This document shows, in pieces, positions 1 to 12,043 of a stretch of DNA of 64,000 nucleotides. Positions within the stretch are counted from its first letter, which is position 1, and each line of letters begins with the position of its first letter. Source of the DNA: Cannabis sativa (Eukaryota; Streptophyta; Magnoliopsida; Rosales; Cannabaceae); contig NC_083604.1 of NCBI RefSeq assembly GCF_029168945.1, forward strand, positions 6,998,812 through 7,062,811, written 5' to 3'. The notes under the pieces are model-generated. The model saw only the letters and a list, made by a program, of their open reading frames with translations. It ran no database searches and had not been told where the DNA came from. The position numbers were made by a program, and so were the translations under genes.

Positions 1-430
1 TTTGAAAATACTGTTTTTCCTTGAAGCTGATCGAATAAATCGTCAATTATGGGTAACGAATACTTATTCTTAATCGTCAACTTGTTTAGTTCTCGATAGT
101 CTATACAAATTCTAAGGGAACCATCTTTCTTTTTCACAAACAGAACCGGAGCTCCCCAGGGCAATACACTGGGCCGGGTAAACCCAATATCAAGCATCCC
201 CTGAACTTGTAACTTTAGCTCCTTGAGTTCTGCTGGAGCCATTCTATATGGAGCTTTAGAAACAGGTTCAGTTCCAGGTGCTAAATCAATCAAAAAGTCA
301 ATTTCTCGTTGTGGGGGTAATCACGGCAACTCCTCAGGAAATGCATCAAGAAAATCCTTAACAACTCTGACTACCTCAGGCCCAAATGTTTCGGGTTTGC
401 TGGAGTCAATCACAACCACTAAAAATCTCA
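1..430 (-). pseudogene. Ty3/gypsy reverse transcriptase fragment (N-terminal part), cut by window edge
   Basis: Read on the minus strand, this stretch encodes the protease-RT linker and the first part of a chromovirus-like reverse transcriptase. Recognisable blocks in order are [29 protein letters not shown] and [10 protein letters not shown], followed by [13 protein letters not shown] at the left edge. An in-frame TGA interrupts the linker (FPEELP, stop, LPPQ), so it is a relic. It has the same strand and probably the same origin as the gag-pro relic at 1198-2900, with an LTR fragment sitting between them. The catalytic YxDD region lies outside the window. Lineage (Tekay-like or another chromovirus) is not settled. 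Confidence 0.85.
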
Positions 431-1197
431 CTTTCTAGATTTTGAATTGAGATCATAGAACATGTAAAAGGTGATCAAACTTAAACATAGAATTAAACAC
501 AAATATAGATAATTTCGTAAATCAAGATAAAAGGAATGACAATTGACATTAACTAGGCAAAAGCTTTAATCAACATTCATCGTCTCTCCTAATTGAGAAT
601 TTAGTTCATGAAAACAAAATTAACATCCATGATTAAATCTAAAACAAAAATAAACACAAAGAAATTCAAGAGTTAAGAAAGAAAACTAGTTGGTGATTTC
701 GCTCCAGATCGTCACGATAGCTTCCTCTCCTCCTTCATTCACTTTTCGGGGCTGATTTCTGATGCCTTTTGTCATATGAGTCGAGCCCCTTATATAGGAA
801 TTAGGGTTGTGCCTCTGATTAGAAAAATATCGATATTAGGTCAAAAATCCTGTATTTCGTACCTGGTCGCGACTACATAAAATGCTAGTCGTGACCATAG
901 GCAAAATGGAAAAACACACTTTTTGCCAATTCAGCCTAGTTGCGACCATAGTCGGGACCAAAGAAAAGGGTCGCGACTATGGCTTATGTTGGTCGCAACT
1001 ACTGGAGAAAATCTAGCAGCTTTAGCAGATTTTTCACCAAATTGTCCCGTCTTTTCGCCAATCGACAGAAATTGAACTACAATGCATCAAGAACCTGAAA
1101 CAAGGAAAATCAAGCGTAAAACTGTTCCAAAAGACAACAATAACTGAGAAAATGCTTATTAATTTGACCCGAAACTTAGGCTAAAAATAGCCTAACA
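428..1197 (-). repeat. Truncated Athila-like LTR inserted between gypsy pro and RT relics
   Basis: On the minus strand it begins TGTTAGGCTATTTTTAGCC at 1197, like the LTRs at 25816 and 35840, and it stays alignable to about the equivalent of 26530 (GATCTCAATTCAAAATCT). It then stops, so the last ~480 bp of a full LTR are missing. A TATA-like TATATAAG lies on the minus strand near 789-797. The U3 holds repeated TCGCGA-type palindromes (867, 889, 940, 952, 971, 993) where the younger LTRs have CCGCGG palindromes. Whether it is a truncated insertion or a deletion product cannot be told. Confidence 0.75.
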
Positions 1198-2900
1198 GCC
1201 GAACCTCTATAAAAATATTCTCTTTATTTTCTAGTTCTTATTGTGTACACGTGGTAATATCAGTCATAAATACGACTCAAATTCAAGGTCAATAGCTTAT
1301 AATCAGTCGTTGCTCCATACTTGGACAAGAAGTACATTCCCAAAATTATATTGAAGTCACACAACTGTAACCCAATCAGGTTGGCAGTTATCCCTCAACC
1401 GTAAAGTCAACACGATAAGGACCTAATCCATCTAGTGTAGATCACCAACTCTCTAGATGGTAACAGTGTTCTAAACCCCAAAACATAAACATTGAGAGGT
1501 TTACGAAAACTTTATGTCACCCTACTTGACATATAAGAGGGTGCAGCTCCGGAATCAAATATCACTGTATAAGGGAAACTATTAATCGATAACTGACATG
1601 TCACAATAGATGAGCTAGCATTAGCATCTTCTTGAGTTACAATAAACAGGCATCCTGAATTCTGGTTGTTACTCTTCTTTGATTCCTCCTTCTTAGCTTG
1701 AGGGAAATTTCTAATAAAGTGGTTAACCACACCACATTAAAAATATGTCCTGACCTAACATTCTCCCTAATGGTGTTCCTTACACTTAGGACATTTAGGG
1801 TATGATTTGAATATACTACCACAACCTTGACGGTTGCCTCTATTCCCACATAATCTCTTGTTCATTCGTGATGATTTGGAAGTCTCAACCTTTCTCTTAT
1901 GATCTGAAGTGCCACCATCGGTCCCCTTAGTGAAGTTGCCACCGACACTGGGGATTGATGTCGTATTGACATCCCTGGCAGTACATTTTATTATAATCCG
2001 TTATTCTGCCTCCGCAGTGATAAGTATTCTCTCTACCACTTTCTTATACAAAGTGTCATAATCGGTGGTAATTGTCAAGTCCCTGCTGATTGTGGCATCC
2101 GCCCTTGAAATATACTTCTGATTTTGTGTGAAGTCTGTTGGCACCATATTACCCGCAAATTTTGATAACCAATCAAACATTAATATGAACTCAGCTATAT
2201 TTATATTTTCTCGAACTAGTTTATCAAAATCTTCTATACAGTGTACAGACAACATATATTGTAAAACTTTTCTCCAACAAAATTTAGAATTCTTTCTGAG
2301 TTGCAATATTTAAAATCTTGAGTCTGACCTACTAGATCCCACCAAATACAAGCAAGTTCTTGAAACATAAAGGCAATATAGTTCACCCGGTCAATTTTAA
2401 CTACTCCCACATTTTCCAAGATTTCGGTGACAGTGCTCAACCACTTCTCTGCCCTTATGATATTAGTACCACTAGGAACATCGAAGATTGTAATTACTAA
2501 CCTTTTCTAAAAAAAAAATCTCTATACTGTTGCAGAACTGATCCAGGATTAACTACCACTGGAACTAGAGCCATAGGGATTACTTGCTCTACTAAAGCTG
2601 CCTAAACTGGTTACCGAACTCGACACAACTCTTCTTCGTGATGAAGAATAATACATGGCATCTTAATAAACATTTGCTGCCAAACAACAGAAGGATTAAC
2701 ATTAATCACCTCCGCTTTATTTCCAAGATTTTGCAAAGGCCTTGACAATATTGGTGGGAGAGTTTGGTTAAAACTATTTTCAATGGGCTCGCCCTGCGAT
2801 CTAAATGATTGATTATGGTCTATTCTTTGTCAAATAATCCTTTAACCAATAATCCCGGTGAGTCAGGCACCACTCCCATTCTTACACACTTCTTGCCACA
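1198..2900 (-). pseudogene. Decayed Ty3/gypsy gag-protease region
   Basis: Minus-strand pieces in several frames match Retrotrans_gag-type capsid and then protease. In coding order: WLSTVTEILENVGV and WWDLV (about 2440-2300), FDWLSKFAGNMVPTDFTQNQKYI (2230-2100, the usual FDRLA..VPTD block), a broken zinc knuckle around NHFIRNFP (about 1710), the aspartic protease motif FDSGA (about 1550), and a late-protease block with IILGMYFLSKYGA (about 1330). Many stops and frameshifts make it non-functional. Gag capsid packages element RNA and the protease would cleave the polyprotein. It probably belongs with the RT fragment at 1-430. The 5' limit is approximate. Confidence 0.8.
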
Positions 2901-3549
2901 ACTCTTAATTATTCACATAATTAATTAACACTTGCAATATATATATATATCATACTTTTATTTAACATTATTATTTTCTAAAATTGTATGACCAACCGTT
3001 TGAAAGTTTTCTGTAGCAATATTTACCATCACAGTAGTAGCACTTCTTGTCCAAGGCCACAACAACAACCTTTTTAGCAGGCTCAACAATTCTCTCCCAA
3101 TGTGCGTGTAAGTTCCTCTCAATCCCCTCAAATTCTAAACATGTTTGGATGCTCTTCCAATCTCCTCAACTTTTCTACTCTATTTTTTTTTGAAGGACCC
3201 TAATCACAACAACAGATGTTTGGTCAATTTGGGGGTATATCGCAGCAATCAATGATGTATGGTCAGTTTGGAGGTTCACCACAGAAGCCTTTTTTAAGTC
3301 AATTTTTGAGTCCACAAAATCAACAACCTTTTCTTGGTCAGTTTTAGCAACAACAATCTCCGCTTCTCCTGCAACAATAACAAACTCAACAATTTGTTGA
3401 GTTATTACTTTCACAACATCCATTTTACCCTTCACCGCCATTACTGCAAGCTTGGGACAATGCTTAAACAACCCCATTAGACTTAAATATTGGTTCAAAA
3501 TTTTTATATTATATATTTGATGAAGACAGTAATAATTAGTTAAGGTTTA
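2901..3549. other. Spacer with a decayed Q/F/G-rich coding relic on the plus strand
   Basis: No intact gene. An AT microsatellite lies near 2938-2951. From about 3190 to 3470 the plus strand reads as a degenerate glutamine/phenylalanine/glycine-rich string (QQQMFGQFGG, YGQFGGSPQKP, QQPFLGQF) interrupted by stops. This looks like the remains of a low-complexity protein segment of unknown origin. Confidence 0.4.
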
Positions 3550-3997
3550 TTAGGGCTGTTCATAAAGTATTTGATCCGATCCAATCCAATCCGCAAAATG
3601 CGGATATCCGCACTTGTGCGGATTGGATTGGATTGAAATATTTGAAATCCGTACTTGTGCGGATTGGATGTTGTTTGACCTCAAAAAGTAACCAATCCAA
3701 TTCAATCCGCACTTAATTATATCTTTAAAAAATATATATAATATATATAATATTATAATAATTTCTAGTAATAATATATAATATAATATTACTGTAATAT
3801 TTTTTTTTAAAAAAAAAAACAAGTTTCTAATTCTAAACCTAATAATAAAATCTTACAAAAAAAATAAATTTAAACATATAATTAAGTGAAATGATTATTA
3901 AGGTTAGAATATGAAACTTGTTTTTAATGTTATGATTTATTTTATGAGAGTGTAATGTATTGTTGGAAAAGAAACAATAATTTTTACTGTTGTATGT

Positions 3998-4032
<35 letters not shown>

Positions 4033-4240
4033 TATTTAAAATTTTAATGAAATATTAACAAAAAAAGAACCAATTCAAAATAACCGATTCAATCCACACT
4101 ATTGCGAATTAGATTGGATTGGATTTAAACTATCATGCGGATTGGATTGAATCCAAAATTTAGAATCCGCACTTAGTGCAAATTGAATGTTGTTTGACCA
4201 AAAAAATACAGATTAGATCGGGTGGTTTATAATTATGTTG
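3550..4240. mobile_element. hAT-like non-autonomous element debris with GCGGATTGGATT repeats
   Basis: The left part (3550-3715) and right part (4078-4240) both hold many copies of the word GCGGATTGGATT and its complement, arranged in inverted order around an AT-rich core that includes a 31-base T run (4001-4031). The left edge has GGGCTGTTCATAA and the right edge, complemented, has GATGTTCACAA. Such subterminal arrays and GGGCTGTTCA-like ends are typical of plant hAT-derived MITEs. I could not find a clean 8-bp target duplication, so the limits are approximate. Confidence 0.45.
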
Positions 4241-5857
4241 TGAACATCTTAATGTAATGGATAATTACCTAATTATGCGTAGACAATTAATTATGTAACT
4301 TTAATTATGTTTATGTAGTTGTATTTTAATTTTAATTTTATTTATTTATTTAATTGTGTTTTAATTTTAATATTTAATTACTTAATTGTATTAGAAATTT
4401 TAATACCGAATAATTATCTTTTTTGACAACGGTAATTTTTTCAACGATTGTATTTGCTCTGACAACTTTTTCGACGATATTTTTTATTAGAAATTTCATC
4501 AGTTTTATTTATAATTTTCCATATTTTAAATTTTATTTATTTTTTAATCTCATATTTTTTTTATATTATTTTTTATGTCATATAAAAATAAACTAGAACT
4601 TTTTTTCTCATAAAAGTTCTCTATTTTTTTTTTTTGCAAAATTTAGGGGCCTTCGGGCCCATGGCCCAGATACCGCACCCAAAATAAATCAATCGAGGAA
4701 ACTACATTGTATATCCACTTTGCTTTACTTATTTTAATTTTTACCTCTATTCATATTTTTTTAGATATATACACTTTTATGGATGATGTCCCCATTAGAC
4801 CCCTTAAGTTATGTAAATTATATGTTAGACTTAAGTAGAAAGTGAAAGTATATTAGGCAATCCACTAAAAAAAAATGAGTATATTTTAATAAAAAAAATA
4901 ATATGAGAGTATTTTTGATTAATCGATACAAAAAAGAGGTATTTTTTACCTTATCCCCCAAAATCCCCAATCTCTCTTTATAAAAAAGAAGAATTATTAT
5001 TTCTCATTCCACCCACCTCTCCCTCCTATCAAACATAGTGTTAATATATTGGAACTTAGGAAAAAAAAAATTATTAGACCATCAAAAGATATGTTCAAAT
5101 TTACTAAATGAGGAAATTACACTCTATACCCTTTTTATATTGTCCTCTTTTATTTTTACCTTCTTTTTTAAAATCTATCATTTTTACCTCTTTTTTTAAA
5201 ACATTGTACCAATTTTGCCCCTGTCACTTCAAGATACTCTCCATGTGATTCTTTTATGTAAGGGTATTTTGGGTACAATACATATAAAAAGAGGTATGTT
5301 TCAAATAAATATAAAATTAGAGGTAAATTTGATTAATTGATGAATAAAAGAGACATTTTTCAACTTATTGTGTATTTTCTGAAATGAAGTTTTTTTTAGG
5401 CTCCTAGACAAACCCTAAACACAGCCTGATCTACCTTGGCCCAAGTCAACCCTTAACATACTCCTATCTCGAGCCCATCTTATTGATATAGGAAATTTTA
5501 TTTTTATAGTACAAATTTATAAAAATATAATTTTTTTTTTCTAAAAAAATATTAAAAAAATTAAAAAATAATATAAAGTAATTAATTACCCTAAAAGAAG
5601 TAATATATACTCTAAAGGATAACATCATCCTTCTCTCTCAAAAAAAAAAAAAAAGGATAACATTATCCTTAATTGTTTTTCCAGTAATTTTCTCTATTTA
5701 TAATTACATTCATTTTAATATAAGCATTATTAAAAGAATAGTTAATGTATTAATTTATATAAAGATATATTTTAATTATATAATTTTACTTTTATTATTT
5801 TATATTCAAATTTTTTTTAATTATTTTACCCATTTAAAAAATGATTATTATTTTTTA
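4241..5857. other. AT-rich intergenic DNA, possibly with decayed MITEs
   Basis: No coding signal. The segments beginning at 4697 (GAGGAAACTACATTG) and 5108 (GAGGAAATTACACTC) resemble each other, and the second is faced near 5385 by a partly complementary end. They may be two decayed copies of one small element. The rest is A/T-rich with homopolymer runs. Confidence 0.35.
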
Positions 5858-6706
5858 GAATAATTAACATTTTTGTTCCTTAAATTTTTTACACTACCAA
5901 GTTATGCCCCTATACTCATTAATAATACTTAATCTTCCTATTGTATTTTATTCAATTTAATCGTGAAACAAATAATGCAGTAAATGTGTGGATAATAGTT
6001 GATGAATAAATTCAAATTAAATACCTTTCACCATTTTCTTTTACTTTAAATGATTTTAAAACTAAGAATAATTTGCGGCATAAATACTTAAGTTTAACTC
6101 TCAGTTACAAATAAATATCTAAGTTTAATTTTTAACGGTAATAATAGCTAAGTTATATTTCTGAAACTCTGTAGGTACCAAACCATTAAATGTTAAGCCA
6201 TTATATCCACGTGTCATTTTCTTGTTGGTAAATTTGAACTATTTTTTTAAATAATAAAAATTTAATGACTTGGACCAATCAGGGATTGTCACGTGACAAT
6301 TTATTTAACCAGGTACCTACAAAAATTTCAAAATTATAACTTAAGTATTATTACTGCCAAAAATTAAACTTTAAGTATTTATTTGCAACGGGAAGCTAAA
6401 CTTAAATATTTATGCCGCAAATTACTCTAAAACTAAAAATAAAAATATAAGTTATTATATAATAAAAAAAAAAGTTTTACTTTAATATTCATTAACATTA
6501 AAAAAGTGAAAGGTATTTAATTTACATCTATTTATCAACTATCATCTATCACTTGACTTATTTCACGATAAGATTAAATATAATATGACAACAAAACTGT
6601 GTTACTGTAAAAGTTATATTTCAAAGTATATTTTTAACGAATCGTATACTATGAGACACAACTTGGTAGTGTAAGAAATTCAAAAAACAAAAATGCTAAT
6701 TATTCT
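5858..6706. mobile_element. Palindromic MITE (family A, copy 1), split by a nested MITE
   Basis: The left ~190 bp (from AGAATAATTAACATTTTTG) is the imperfect reverse complement of the right ~220 bp (ending CAAAAATGCTAATTATTCT). Both arms contain CTACCAAGTT and the block AAATACCTTTCAC. The interior is interrupted by the separate MITE at 6066-6427. A second copy of family A lies at 50248-50731. No coding capacity. Superfamily unassigned because the target duplication is masked by A/T-rich flanks. Confidence 0.7.
6066..6427. mobile_element. Mutator-like MITE nested in MITE A, 9-bp target duplication
   Basis: Terminal inverted repeats of about 115 bp run inward from GARTAATTTGCGGCATAAATA on both sides to a shared TGTAGGTACC. 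The element is 362 bp and is flanked by the exact 9-bp direct repeat TAAAACTAA (6057-6065 and 6428-6436). A 9-bp duplication with long TIRs fits a Mutator-type non-autonomous element. It carries no ORF. Confidence 0.75.
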
Positions 6707-7546
6707 ATTTATTATTATTATTATTAAATAGGTACCGGTGGAACCGGGGAAAAAGTGGGACAGGAACAGAGTCATCCCCGCGCCTGTCCCAATCCCGCCC
6801 CACTTACATCTCTGCCTCCTTCTTCCTCTGCATTATCTTGAGTTTCACAATAAAACCTGCAAACAACACAAAGAAAAAGGTAGCTTTGTTAGACCCTGTA
6901 CTCTAACTGTACTTGGAATTCATTCATGGGCTTATTAAACTCTATTGCCCAAATGTTCATGCCATCAATACAATAGACTCAATGGTCCAACAGTAGCCCT
7001 TTACAGGTGAACATTCACCCATGTGGCCAAGGCCTACACTGGTCCCCAATCCTTGAATAGCTTCACACCAGCCTTTGGGACATTATGTTTTTCACATCAG
7101 TTTTGCCAAGTGAAGTGAAAACAAAGTTAACAAAGAAAAAAATTGATGCAAGAATTTAAGTTTATCAAACAACAAACTAATTAGATTAACTATGAACAGT
7201 TTAACATAAATAAATTATGAAATGAACCCTTAACAAATGTATCAACTATTTGACTACATGAAGAGCCTAACAACCATAAGCAATTTTTTTTTTCTTTTAC
7301 CCCAAAGATAATATTAACAAGCCATCTTAAATAACACTTGGTTTAGGCCCCTCCTATGTACCCTGCTTACCTTAAACCTTGAAAAGAAAAAGAAAAAACA
7401 ATTCTTTCTTTTGTTTCATTTTGTATGTACAAATAGACATGAAATCTAAACAGCAAATGCAGTGGTGGGTTGATGATGGTAAATTAGTAGAGACAAAAGC
7501 ATTGTCATTATGATCATTATGATGATCATGATTTTGCTTTGCTTAG
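6707..7546. other. 3' flank of the RCC1-repeat gene
   Basis: A short GC-rich stretch (6731-6810, with GGAACCGGGG and CCTGTCCCAATCCCGCCCC) resembles the ends of plant hAT elements. The remaining sequence would contain the 3' UTR and polyadenylation region of the downstream minus-strand gene. No other gene seen. Confidence 0.4.
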
Positions 7547-9601
7547 CTAACTGAGATCAATGTCAACACGTTCTGGATTCCCTCTTTCAGTTTGGTTGCC
7601 GACGAGCTCTATTCCTAGCTGCCCTTTGTCCCCAGCTCCAAATGCATAGAGCTTCCCTGATTCAGTGAGTGCAAATGTGTGAGCATTCCAATATATGGAG
7701 TTGGTGAGGCTGATCTGCACCACTCGTTCATTAATTTCTTTCAGTGATGTTACAATTTGTGGGGTCAAGACATTTGTGTGCCTTGGTCCCTGCAAAGATG
7801 AGTTCATTCAAAACAATCAGAAGTTAATTCAAGACTTCTAAAGAGGATGACACATTATTAGGAATATGTAAGTTTAGGCCAGACCTCTCCTTCGGCGGCT
7901 CCAGCAGCAGCAGCAGCAGCAGCAACAGCATTGTTGTTATTATGTCCAAGACTAGCTGATTCTCCACAACCGAAAGAGTACACATCACCATCTTCAGACA
8001 CCACAAAGGTTGTGTAATCTCCTGTGGCAACATGAACTGCTTTTATCTTGCTCAATGACTCCACAATCTTTGGAGCTTGTGCACAATCTTCATCCCCATG
8101 ACCCAAGCATCCATAACGGCCCCAACCCCAAGTGCACACCCGCCCATCTCGACCCACTACTGCAGCATGCCAAGCACCAGCTGCAACTACCATAGGCTGA
8201 AGATTCAGAACCTGAAATTGTTCGATTAGTCGCGGGTACTTTTCATCACTCCTTGAACCGTGTCCAAGTTTTCCACCCAAGCCACACCCAACAGAGTATA
8301 CAGACCTGTCAAGTATGTTCCAAGTATGAGATCACTACCAAATTACAGCTACAAATCATAGTAGTCAATGCAAATACAACAACATATAAACCTTACCATA
8401 ATGATTATGTAAAGGATTGAAAACAATGTGACTTACATTCCACTAGGCTGACAAGCCAGAGCAAGAAGGTAGCAATATCCAGCAGCAATTTGTACAACAG
8501 GTATATTTTCTAAGGCCCCCAATAAAGGATGAGGTTCCACATCAGTTGGCTCAGTTTGGTGACCAAGTTTTCCATCACTGCCCCAAGAAAAAGTATAGAC
8601 CCTGCCTTCTCTTGACAATACAGCTGTGAAGAAATTTCCAATGGCAGCTTGCACCACAAATATGTTATTCAAAGACTCAACCAACTGTGGAGTTTTCACA
8701 ACTTTAATTCCTTGACCCCCGAATTCTGTTTCACCGAATGAGTCCTTGCCAAAGGCGTAAACACGGCCTGCATCACTAATCAGCATTGTCCTGCCAGAGC
8801 CAGCAGTTGCTTGAATAATTCGAATGCCTTGCAATGATCTGCAACAAACAACAGAGTTCCATTAATTATCCATAATACATAAGTCACTCAACTAATTCCT
8901 TTTCCATGTCTAAGAAGTGAAAAGCAACCTGATTGGCCGAGGCCGCCACTCTTCTTCAGTGGAACCATGTCCAAGCTGGCCTGAGCTGTTAGAACCAAAA
9001 GAGTAAACAGCTCCTTTTGATGTCACAGCAATGCTGTGGCCAGGCCCTGCTATTGCCTGTGATTTCTCCCTCCTGGAACATGCTTCTCCAGCTAGCATAA
9101 ACCTCAGCACCAGTTTCCATGAACCCCCACATCTCTGCTTCAATTCTTGACGTTCTTCATTGTTCATTGGCTTAAATATAGCTCTCTTTTGACAAATATC
9201 CAAGGCAGCAAGCTCCGGTAAGGATAATTCGAAATCAGGAGCAAAGTTTGCAGGCTGCCTAAAAAAGGAACATGTTGCCTGCAATACAATACAATACAAC
9301 ACAAACAATGTCGATTTTCAAATGTTTAAAACTCGGGTTTTTACCATCAAAAAAGCAGACAAGTAAGAGGACTTGCCTCTAGTTTTGCAAGGTCTTGAGG
9401 GTCCAAATTACATGTGGTTAGAACATGAAGAACAATGGAAGGATTGGCAGCCAAGGGGAATTCTCCAGGGGTGGAGTCCCCATAGCAATGGCGTTGCCGC
9501 CTTTCAAAGGTTTGTACAGGAGTGGCAACTATAGTGGTAATTGGCTGATCAGTAATGTTATGATATTGTATAGTTGGGGTTCCGCTCGCTGTGGCATCCA
9601 T
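7547..9601 (-). CDS. RCC1-repeat (regulator of chromosome condensation) family protein, five coding exons
   Basis: Exons on the minus strand: 9601-9377, 9278-8929, 8838-8437, 8305-7885 and 7789-7547, totalling 1641 bases (546 residues plus TAG). ATG at 9601-9599 gives MDATASGTPTIQYHNIT; the end is VDIDLS. All introns fit GT-AG except the first, which is GC-AG (donor AG|GCAAGT at 9376). The N-terminal third is a non-RCC1 region with an F-box-like stretch (VLHVLTTCNLDPQDLAKLE, then CSFFRQPANF). RCC1 blades follow (VYSFGSNSSGQLGHG, VYTFSWGSDGKLGH, GLGGKLGHGS, VCTWGWGRYGCLGHG, VYSFGCGESASLGHN, LYAFGAGDKGQLG). Order and wording agree closely with the Arabidopsis At3g26100-type protein, from memory. 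RCC1 propellers mediate protein interactions; the partner here is unknown. An Asn/Ala run (about 7900-7945) expands one loop. Confidence 0.93.
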
Positions 9602-11050
9602 GGGCACTGCTAGCTTTGGCAGTGCCCAAACTTTGGCAAAAATAGAGAGGTGTTCTAAATTGCTGGAAATTATGAAGAAAAAAAAAACATGGACAATGAA
9701 AATTACTATTACTAACTTGTTCTTTTTCAATGTCCCAATATTATTATTAGTTTCAATTCAAACTCTAAATCCTTAAACATATCTTGCCTAAGATTTATAT
9801 GGTTAATACTAGAGGATAAGGTACCTTTGAAACTATGTAACTGATCAACAAACTTCAGGTCTCAAAACCTACAAATAAACCAATGCTTATAATATATCAT
9901 GGCAAGTAAAGAATGATATTAACAAAGAAAGAAAAAAAAAATGCAAATTATGTCCAGCTTTTGTGTCACAATGAACTATGTCAGATACAATCTCTGTTGA
10001 GCTCCTAGGAATTGGGTCTTTTGGAATATGTTTTATTTAAACAAAGATTTTAAAAAAAATGAAAAAACAAAAGAGTTTATGAGTTTGATCAGCGATCAAT
10101 CTAAGGAATAACAGCCAATTGAGACCACACAAATGGAGATTGGCCAAATAAGGAAACCCAGAACCGAAAAATGGTATAAAATATGGATCAAAAGTAAGAA
10201 ACTCTGTATACCAAGACAAGGAAACTTTGAAGAGAAGAATACTATTCTTCCATGGTGGATATTCCACACCCCTCAAAAGACACCAAAAAAGGAAAGAATT
10301 TTTGTATGTGAGGAAACTTCTTTTCAGGTAAAATCCATCACAGCAATCTAGAATAATTAGTTTAACTCGATCAAAGTTAACCAAACATGCAAGAACAAAC
10401 TCCATGATTCAAAAACCAAAACGGTGGTTATCCATAACCAAATTCACATAGAATTGACCACAAAACTACAAAGTTTTTGACATGCCCAGATGGTATAAAC
10501 ATCAGAAAAAATCAACCATAGTTAGAACTTGATCAAAAAAATCTAAAAAAGGAAATGAATCAACCCCAAAAATATAATTAAAAAAAAGCAACAAACTTTA
10601 TAATTTCTACATTATGATCGTCACCGATCGAGACTAAACAAGTCACAAACAAAGATTACATCACATGGAAACCAAAAATTCCTCAAAACCCATCTGAATC
10701 CAAACCCAATTGCAGAAATTTTCATCTTTTATTTTTCCTCTAAACCAAAAGCAGTAAAATTTCTGATCAAACTAAGGAACAAAGAAGTGGGTTTGTGATC
10801 AAAAAAGTTACCCTGTTATCCTAAGGGTTGATCAAGATTAAAACTTTGAGAAACTTGCCAAAGGATTTTTGAGAGAGGAAGAGAAAGGAGAGAAAAAAAT
10901 AAGATTATTTTTTTCTTTTCCTTTAAAAATTCTTAGTTTTGGTTGAGAGAGTGAATGAATAAGAACAGTTTTAGCTTTTTTATTTTGTATGGGAGGTGAC
11001 AACACCCCTCTCTTCTAATCTATACGTTTCTTTAAAGCGATGAGGTGTCT
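9602..11050 (-). promoter_or_regulatory. 5' UTR, probable leader intron and promoter of the RCC1-repeat gene
   Basis: No coding match lies upstream of the ATG at 9601. A good donor (CAGG|GTAAC, minus strand) near 10813, preceded by a CT-rich leader (10830-10960), and possible acceptors such as TTTCCAG near 9665 suggest a leader intron of about 1.1 kb. A CT repeat lies at 11122-11140. Transcription start and TATA box were not identified with confidence. Confidence 0.4.
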
Positions 11051-12043
11051 GTCTCTTGGGGCTTTAGGACTTTTTGGGTGGTGAATGAATTGAGAATCAG
11101 AGACACCAAATGCTATGCTAAGCTCTCTCTCTCTCTCTCCATTTTTATTCATACAATTTTTCGTTTTAATTTACATTTAATTTTTCTATGACTGATTTAT
11201 CTCTAACAACCTATGGTTCAACGAGAAATGAGGGTGAAAAAGTGGAGATTCACATTAGTTTAAATCACCCTTTAATACATAGTTTATATCAAATTACATT
11301 ATTAATTTTGGCAAGTACTATTATGTTAGGTTCTCTTTTATTATATCAAACAGTCTCATTTTCTTTTTTTTTTAGGACAATTTTTTTCAACTATAACAAG
11401 CCAATAATGAAGTGTAATAATAACCTTTGTAATTAAAACACATAAATAATATATATATAAATAGTTAGTTAGTCAGTTAGTGAGTGAGTGAGGCAGCATA
11501 ATAATAAAAATATGGGTCAAATTATAATGAGTATATTTGTAACGCTGTGGGAAACAAACATGAAAATACAAGTTGCAAAAGGGTCTAAAATTTCAACTTG
11601 GGAGAATGGTAATGACTAATGAGTGACTGAACCTGGTTGGTTTTACTAGCTGTGATTTAACAAATTATGAAATTAATAATAATAAAAAAAAAAATTCCCA
11701 AAATTAACAAGGGAAAAAGCAGGATCCATGTGTTTGTGATGGGCCAGATTGCTTGATTTTCACCTCTCCTTGAAGAAATCTAAAGATAAATTGGTTGCTT
11801 TTGTTGTATGATTTGTTAAGGTGCAACTAATTGAATCTTCTCATTTGTGAACATTGCAAAGCTTGAAGATATGATAAAGCTTGAATCTTCCCTTAGCCCA
11901 AAGGTTCTTATTTTTTATTTATTTTATTATTTATATACAAATTTTATTAAAATATCAGACATTTTTTTATAGGTGTATATAACATGGTACACAGTGCCAC
12001 AATACAAAATTACAAAGTTATATATGAATCAAAAATAATTTAA
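11051..12043. other. Intergenic DNA, nothing recognised
   Basis: AT-rich sequence with short GTTAGT/GTGAGT runs near 11465-11490. No gene, RNA or element boundary that I can support. Confidence 0.4.

Noticed and set aside
10037..10405. Hydrophobic open frame in the leader region of the RCC1-repeat gene
   Set aside because: AT-rich, no family resemblance, and it lies in a probable 5' UTR intron.
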